From Apostichopus japonicus (taxonomy: Eukaryota; Echinodermata; Holothuroidea; Aspidochirotida; Stichopodidae), in contig NC_092580.1 in NCBI RefSeq assembly GCF_037975245.1, forward strand, positions 24,259,001 through 24,323,000: a DNA stretch of 64,000 nt. Reading direction: 5' to 3'. Positions 38,452-64,000 of this stretch are shown piece by piece; position 1 is the stretch's first letter, and each line of letters opens with the position of its first letter. The position numbers and the translations under genes were made by a program. The notes under the pieces were generated by a model, which was given only the letters and a program-made list of their open reading frames with translations, was not told the origin of the DNA and ran no database searches.

Positions 38452-39795
38452 CAGTGGCGTAGCCAGGATTGTTTCAGTGGGGGGGGGGCGCTGGGGGGCT
38501 TGAACATTTTCTGGGGGGGGGCTTGACCATTTTCTTGTTACTATCTAAGCGGAGGGCCACCATGGGTTGGCGCGCAGCGTACCGGAAATTTTTAGCTAAA
38601 AAGGCCTCCTAGATCGTTGGAAATGACACTTCCGAGGCCTTCTAAGCTGCTCTAAAGTTTTCTCAACATCCTTTATTTTGAGATCCCATGTTTTGATATG
38701 GTCATCAAATAGTTTAGTGAAATATAAAAAAAAAACAATCTGGTAAGTTACTTTGAAATATCATGACATATCTTTTGTGAGTTTGACACCGGCATTGACA
38801 TTTTTCGACAAATCTGCAAATTGCGTGTGGAAAATAAAGAAAGATTGACTGGGCTTTCAGCCAAGTAACATACTGAAATGACCGAACTATATGTCAAACT
38901 GACATCAAAGATTGCGTCTGAAATATTATTAGAGTGATAGACTGATTGGCCGGCAGTGGCGGAGTTAGGGGTATTGGTCAGGGGGGGGGGGCGAGGATGG
39001 CCTGTAGGGGCGCTTTCGACACTATCTAAGCGGAGCGCCACCACAGGTTGGCGCGGAGCGTACAGAATTTTTTGAGTAAAGATATTCCCTAGATCGCCGG
39101 AAGTAACCCTTTCCGGGCCTTGCTAATTTTGCAGATAAACGAAGAATAAATATGTGTCATCGCCATTTGTGACAAGTCGGAAGTTTATATGGGTGTTGAA
39201 AGTACATGCGCTTCATCACAATCCCTGTGGTATCTTTGTGAGTGCTCATGTTTTCGAAAAAATAGATCGAAAACCCCGTACAGTTCTTGGAAAGAGTTTC
39301 GTACAACAGATTTAAGTGCCGATAAATTAAATACCGCCGTACGTTAGAGCATTTTGTCAGTAAACTACACCAACAAATTGTGACAAATGTCAATAGGTAG
39401 ATGAGAGTGCAATAAAAAAGTCAATAATCGCGAATAAGTAAAAAGTGCTAAAAAGCTGAAAAGGGCGCCAGCAGTCCATTTGAGTCCGTCGGGGGGGGGG
39501 GGGGAAATCATATTGTTCGACGGTCGTTGACATGCGTTTTCAGTACAGTGCGACTACTGTAGACTTCTCGGCCTATGCGCTATGTCACGTCAGGTTTTTC
39601 AGCAACTATAGCCTACTGCCGGTCCGCGGTCGAAGGGTCGTTCATTAGTGGTCATCATGGAGATTCGAGACCATTCAGACCAATGATATATTTCTCGCAC
39701 ATGTAATTTCTTTTTCGACACCCAAAATCCCAGTGGGGGGGGGACAAGCTTTGATGGGGGGCTGTCGCCCCCACGCCCCCGTAGCTACGCCACTG
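38452..39795. mobile_element. hAT-type non-autonomous element, 1,344 bp, with a second internal left end
   Basis: The left end CAGTGGCGTAGCCAGG faces a right end whose complement is CAGTGGCGTAGCTACG. Both sides are bordered by GTAACGAG (38444-38451 and 39796-39803), a perfect 8-bp duplication. Inside, near 38954, a second CAGTGGCGGAG end is followed by the same ACTATCTAAGCGGAG(C/G)GCCAC block seen near 38545 and in the 33293 element. This suggests a nested or recombined pair. No transposase frame is visible. Several G-runs of 8-13 bases are present. Confidence 0.85.
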
Positions 39796-40784
39796 GTAAC
39801 GAGTGGTCCGCGGGACTGTAGGGAGGATGTGGGGGGGGGTATCACGAAGCCTTGGTTATGTATATGTCTGATGACGTCATTATCCCTACTAATTTTCTAT
39901 CATGGTGTCGGTTTATCTACCAGGGTTTTTGCTTATAAAATGTTCTGCATAAATCATACCCCATGTCATTTGGTATGACAAGAACCGATAATAATTTTAT
40001 GATATCGAGGTACTTCGGTTGTAAATCTTCCAGATCTACAATGAGCCAGGGGAAGTTCTATGGTAATCGATCCAGTGACTTTCGGGAAAGACTACACTGT
40101 AAATGGGTTCACTAAACTATTTTATGTTTATGAGAAAATAGCTATAAGCAACGACCACAGCTGCTCTGTACGTTTCCTGAACCCACACTGGTCTTATTCT
40201 TATTATTATAATTTCATATTCAATTACCCCACAGTGTTTTAATTACAGAATAAAATGTCGCTGGTTCATATAATTTATTGTTTGACTCAGATTATCTCTT
40301 CCGATGGTTTGCCTGTCCTATTTCATCGCGGTTTGGCACTCAAGCTTTTCAATTAAAACACTAAGACTCACAGAACCGTAGCTTACGCGGATCATTCATA
40401 ATGTCGATTGCTCATATCGTGTATATACTAACATCAGGCCAATGTTACGCTGTGTTTACCCTGCTTGTATCATAACATAACTGAAGTACGTAACAAACGT
40501 TATGTATAGTTCTAGTTATGTATAGAAAAAAGTGAGCTGTTTCCGTAATGCTAGGCAGACAATCATAACTCAAGCAGAATGTAATGAACGCACCAATAAT
40601 TGAAACGGTGATCAGTGACGCAGTCAAGAATATCCAGTCTCATTATGGAAACTGGTAAATAGTTGAGGAAGGGATAGAGTGGAGAGGAAAGGGAGATGGA
40701 GAGGGCAGCAATAGCATCTAGCAGCCACCACATATGTTTAGCTTTGGTTAGGAGGCAAACGATACTTTTCATTTTGGTTGTGGA

Positions 40785-41127
40785 CAGTGGCGTAGGAAGG
40801 TACTTTTGAGTGGGGGGCTGAAGATCGATGGCCGGCCTGGGGGAGGGGTCTAAGGGGAGGGGGCACCCCCTCCCCTTTGGAATTTTTTGCATTTCCAGGT
40901 GGCCTCAGATGCAATTTGGTGCAATATAGCACACTTCAACACCCACTCCGTTTTGTAAACTTAATTTTGTATTTTCACCTGGCCTTAGATGCAATTTGGT
41001 GCTCCAAATGAGATTTTTTTTCTCATTTGGAAATGAAAAAGGGGTTTTCTGACTTGCGAAGCAGGGGGGCGGAATGATACTTCCGCCCCTCCACATTTTT
41101 CAGCCCCCCCCGGTTCCTACGCCCTTG
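40785..41127. mobile_element. hAT-type non-autonomous element, 343 bp, perfect 8-bp target duplication
   Basis: The left end CAGTGGCGTAGGAAGGTAC faces a right end whose complement is CAAGGGCGTAGGAACCGG. GTTGTGGA occurs on both sides (40777-40784 and 41128-41135). The interior contains two copies of AGATGCAATTTGGTGC (near 40908 and 40986), so part of the element is itself duplicated. No coding capacity. Confidence 0.85.
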
Positions 41128-41135
41128 GTTGTGGA

Positions 41136-44100
41136 GGATTTATTTCTTGAAAAGTTGGAGTGGGGGAGGGGAAATACTGAGTCATCTTGTTCATGAAGAT
41201 TTTGTTTCCATCACATCCTACATTGACCAACAGATTTTCCATTAGTTGATGTTCAATCTTATCATCTTGTGGTGAGTTCCTAATACTCATAAATTTAATT
41301 TTATGTTTTAACATAAAATTTCTCATTCCTCTTTGGTGAGAGGTTTAAGCATGAAATTTCATTTTAACTAGTGTAAAATGTGATTTTTTTTGGAAATTTC
41401 AAGCTAAAGAGTAGACATGTCTTCCTTTTGGTTGGGAGATAAGAAATAATGTCACAAAAGGCAAGTCGTTATTATACATCATTTCATAAATTGTTATGAC
41501 TTCCCTTTTTGGCAAATAATTATTTTCAGCCACAAGAGAAATTTATGATTGATTTTATTCCTTGCATCATCCAACATCAGTTTCACTAAGAGACAATTTC
41601 TGGATGAACGATGCAAAAATCAACCATTTCAATAATAAAACATATAATAATACATAATAATACAACCCAGCAAGCACAAAAATGCAACAAAGAGAAATCA
41701 ATACAGTGGTTGTTTTGCTTCAGTTTTATTTGCACTACTTTTTTTTGTTTTTGGAAATCCAAATCACACTATGATGATGAAACCAATTCTGATTGCCATT
41801 ATGCAGTGAAATTCCTACATACTTACAGAGTGTACAAATACCACGACTTGAATCATTGAAACAAGCCATGGTTTAAATCACACTAACTATATACCTGTAA
41901 ACATCTGTAAAGAAAGAATGAACAACTTACATATCTCCATCCTCTTTACATTTCCTCTGAGACATAATTGAAAAAGACCCCCCCCCCCCAAAAAAAAAAG
42001 GAAAAAAAATCCCCTTCTTTGCTTTTGCCTATATACAACACAAAGAATTTGTGCCGTTCTGCCACTTCGCTTCAATCTGAAGTGATTAACCTCAACAAGG
42101 CAACAATTTTTTATTTTTTTATGCAGTCACTGCAGAAAGAAAGAAAAAATCCCATAGAAACCATGTTACTTTAAACTGAGTGGCCATGGCAACAACTAAC
42201 AATGCTTCTCGACACTTTAATGATAAGGACTGTACAGAATTAAGCGTAAATAAAAGTGAGAAAGCCGGTAAACTGTTACCTGTGAGAGATTTTGCTTAAA
42301 AAAACACAAATAAAAATGAACTGTTTTCAAAGGAAAATCAGACAAGATGCAGTAATTGTGTGGAATACAACACCATGAGCTTAATGACAAAAAAAAAAAA
42401 AAAATAAACATAACATTACATGAAAACTTGAAATGAAAAAACAGAAAAGTAACTTTCAATGAACACTTTTTGACTTGACAAACAGCATCGATGTTTATCC
42501 CCGGAGGCATTTGATCTGTGTTTATCCCTGGGCGGCTGAGTATGTTTATAATGTATATATCCCAAGTAATTTGTTATGATGAATGTCTTGATTTTTATAT
42601 AATCCCTATGGATCGAACGTAGATACAAATGCTTTACAAAGTAATACTAACAGAAAGCACCTTTTTCTGTTATCCTCCCTCTAGAATTGTGTGACCTGCC
42701 AGAGGCTATTCCAACCCCCCCCCCCTCATCTCCCTCTCCATATCCAAAATATATAAACTACCTGTTTTGCATGCAAGTCTACTTAACAAAGGCTAGTTAC
42801 ATTGAGACAAGAAATTTACAAGTTTCTTCTGTTTTCGCAACCAACCCTCGACCCATCTGATCATTCCACATAACAGCAAAACTTGGGAGTTGAACTGTTT
42901 TACTTTGCATAATTCTGACACAGGCTGTGTAACAGTCACACACTATAGAGTGATGGGTGCCATCCAGTGTTTGGGTACACAAAGGGACTTTCATGGGTGG
43001 AGAAATCGAGGAACAAATTGTCAACTTATCCAAAGTTTCGCTATTCCTTGGACACCGTGGCCCGTCTCAGGATTGCATTATGGCTTCTTCAAGCCAAGTT
43101 AGACAAACTTGTAGCAAGGAAACAGGCCCAACAAAACACATTAGCAACCATATTCCAATGGCACTGCAATGATAACTTCTTTTCTTGAGGGGGGGGGGGG
43201 GAGTGGTGTGATTGATGGGGGTCATGGCCAATCCCAAAAAAATTTTGCTGGACAAAAAAGGTGGAGGACCACTGCTTTAGAATATGCAGTAGATCTCTAT
43301 GGTTAAAGCAGTTTTTAAACCTTTCCAGTTTTATGCCTAATATCATTGCTCCTGGCGTAACCTTAATGGAAATTATGGAATAAAGATTACCTCTTTCAGA
43401 TATTAATCTTTCTTATAACTATCCAGTATGGATGGTAACACCAAACTGTGACAAATGCAAAGGAAAATGGAGCTTAAAATAGGATAATATGATGATATTA
43501 CTGTACTTAGGCTAAAGAATATCTTGTTCTCACAATAAAAATTCAATGAGCATATCTGATGAGACGGTATGGCATATTACCACACAGTAAAAACATGCAT
43601 TCCACCATTGTCAGCACTCTGAACTGTACAAAATGTTGAGGTTATAAGACATGTACACAAGCCACCTTTAAATCTTTCAGACGGAAGCTGAACTGGGCCA
43701 TGTAATAGCCACTGTACAAAGTCCTGTCACCGTTTATACATATAAGAAATCGTCAGCAATCCTGTCACTTAAAAGAAAGTTCCAACTTAAATAGCTTTTA
43801 TCTCTTTCCGAGAACGAGGCTGCAAGGTTACATTTGTACGACGAAAAATTTCCCATGGCGACTATGTTGACCTTGAAGAAATGAAAGTGTTTTTTTCTTT
43901 CTTGTCAAAACCAAGATGATACTCTCTGTGTGAGTAGCAGTTTCTGAGTGGTTGAGTGTAACTTTTAACTTGCAAAAGAGGAAACAGTGATTTCACAAAA
44001 TGTTATTATAAAAAAAAAGGAAAAATAGAGATCTTTCATTCTGCCATCCAGTTGAGAAGTATCGAGACCGAACATATGTATGCAAACTTTACATTCAAGC

Positions 44101-45588
44101 CATTAAAAAGCTGACACGAACCAAACTATAACTATGTTAAGATGTACATACATTCTGAGAGGGTTTGGAAACATCTTGGAAAGAAGGCTCATTGTAAAGA
44201 CAAACTCTTCAATTTCGGCCAAAACTTTGGTACCTTTTTACCCATGCAGGTTATATCTTAAGATACGAAATAACAATAAAATTATGGCATTTCAAATTAA
44301 GTCAAAACGGGTTACTAATACTGGACTATAAATCTTGGCGGTTGTAGTTTACGCCTGTAAGCTACCCAGATTAACGGACAAGTTTACATATTTAGAGCAG
44401 ATTTATTTTTGGTATTTTCTGATTTACAAGACTTCTTCTGATAGGAGACTACTTGAATACCTTATGTACAATATCTTTACAAGCTTTCAGATGGTCAAAT
44501 GGAAACATTTGTCACAGCAAAAAATAAAAAAAATCCAACAAAGACAAACTAGGATTTGATAAGATCCTTAAGAAAGCAATAAATACTTAATATGTTGTTT
44601 GACTATGACTAGCTATTAGACGATGTTATATCTTGGCATAGGAAATGGAGATATCACCTGTGGGACAAACATTCACTGAAATATCACATTAAGATGGCTG
44701 TTTGCTGTGAATGAACTTTTTCAGTCATAGCTGTCTCTGTGACAACCATCTCTGCATTAACACATTTGAAGCATGAAATGTACTCTTTACATACTAAAGT
44801 GCAAAACTGCTGTCTCATTTTAAGCAAACAAAAACCTCAAATGTAAAAACCTTGGAGATCCGAAGACTGTTTCAAAGGATCTTTAGTAGTCATTGCTGAG
44901 TGCGTACTAATCGTCAGTCTTTTAGACAACAGAGAGGACAGTCTCGAGTACCTCACAGCAAGGGATATATTATATATTTCACTGCTGGATGCATCACACA
45001 ATCACTACTACTTATTGGGAGGATATTTGGCTAAAATAAAAGCTATAGAAAAATGCCAACTTTCACGGCTAGATCAACTTCAAGCTCATGTTGGTGTGGG
45101 AATACAAAGCCGTAATTTTGGAACCGGGACTACTATACAACATGACATCTATGGAGTGACAACTATTTGTACGCTGGGTAAGAGCAGGATGATAATAAAG
45201 ATGCTGTCTCACAGACTTTGACTTATCGTTGTAGTCGGATGTATAATAAAGAAGAAAGATACACAGATATATCTGTCCGTGCGCTTACAGTACTCAACAA
45301 GCACAAACAAATATTTTCTTAAATTTGTGAAACCAAAATTGGTTGAATTGTCTACTTTTTGTTACAGAAAGCCATAAATTTCTCTTTGACCCTGATCACG
45401 TGTCTCTCTTTCTGACTATCTGCACCTTGAAGAGAGCGGGCCTATTGCCGACTGATTCTTCTTGCCCGAGGTAGCTGGATCATCATACTTCGCCTGTTAG
45501 TCCAAAGAGTAACATTAAACTAGTCCACAGAGCTATAATTTTCTCTTACCATCTGAGGTAGGAAGTCACCCTTCATCAGTGACTTCCC
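41136..45588. other. Intergenic / likely KDM5 3' UTR, no other gene recognised
   Basis: No exon was recognised. The minus-strand part next to the KDM5 stop is probably its 3' UTR. C-, A- and G-runs occur near 41981, 42391 and 43190. A sequence near 43200-43275 (GGTCATGGCCAATCCC...GGACCACTGCTTTAG) resembles the end of a degraded hAT element, but its ends are not clear. Confidence 0.4.
44402..44407 (-). promoter_or_regulatory. Candidate poly(A) signal of KDM5
   Basis: AATAAA on the minus strand, about 1.18 kb past the KDM5 stop at 45589. Weak evidence, since A/T-rich sequence contains such hexamers by chance. Confidence 0.25.

Positions 45589-64000
<18,412 letters not shown>

Noticed and set aside
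42797-43346. Several overlapping frames on both strands with Cys/His residues
   Set aside because: No consistent finger spacing; the region looks like a degraded transposon end, and the frames stop or shift.

Overview
The window is animal nuclear DNA: AT-rich, with spliced genes, canonical GT/AG introns of 0.1-4 kb, tRNA-derived repeats, minisatellites and non-autonomous DNA transposons. Long introns and what look like single, non-vertebrate versions of KDM5 and ataxin-7 suggest a marine invertebrate. A deuterostome such as an echinoderm is my best guess, but the sequence alone does not prove it.

Layout: (1) 193-322, minus strand: one 130-bp exon of a p38 MAP kinase, with the rest of the gene outside the window or not found. 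(2) 323-5948: no gene recognised; holds a 1,024-bp TA-flanked inverted-repeat transposon and a second inverted-repeat unit. (3) 5949-9514, plus strand: complete EMC3 (ER membrane protein complex subunit 3), 7 exons, 255 aa. (4) 9515-17697: EMC3 3' end, a minisatellite, and probably the long 3' UTR of the next gene, which is convergent. (5) 17698-35546, minus strand: complete ataxin-7-family gene, 12 exons, 1,099 aa, with a perfect CRE just upstream of its start codon. (6) 35547-45588: intergenic, with two hAT-type elements carrying perfect 8-bp target duplications; a third lies in an ataxin-7 intron. (7) 45589-64000, minus strand: KDM5 histone H3K4 demethylase, 22 exons seen, from just before PHD1 to the stop codon. 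The JmjN and ARID exons lie beyond the right edge.

All exon joins given here were checked for frame by hand: in each of the three multi-exon genes the reading frame runs through every junction. Two neighbours (ataxin-7 of the SAGA deubiquitinase module, and KDM5) are chromatin regulators on the same strand; this is an observation about order only.

Most unusual: two intronic repeat arrays are built from copies of an adjacent exon or exon edge (EMC3 exon 6, and the ataxin-7 exon that opens the SCA7 domain). The KDM5 protein carries a 528-residue acidic, Ser/Thr-rich tail after PHD3, with a SUMO-interaction-like motif and SUMO-acceptor-like sites. The ataxin-7 protein has a perfect phosphorylation-dependent sumoylation motif and no N-terminal polyglutamine. 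I did not find a wholly new multi-gene system.
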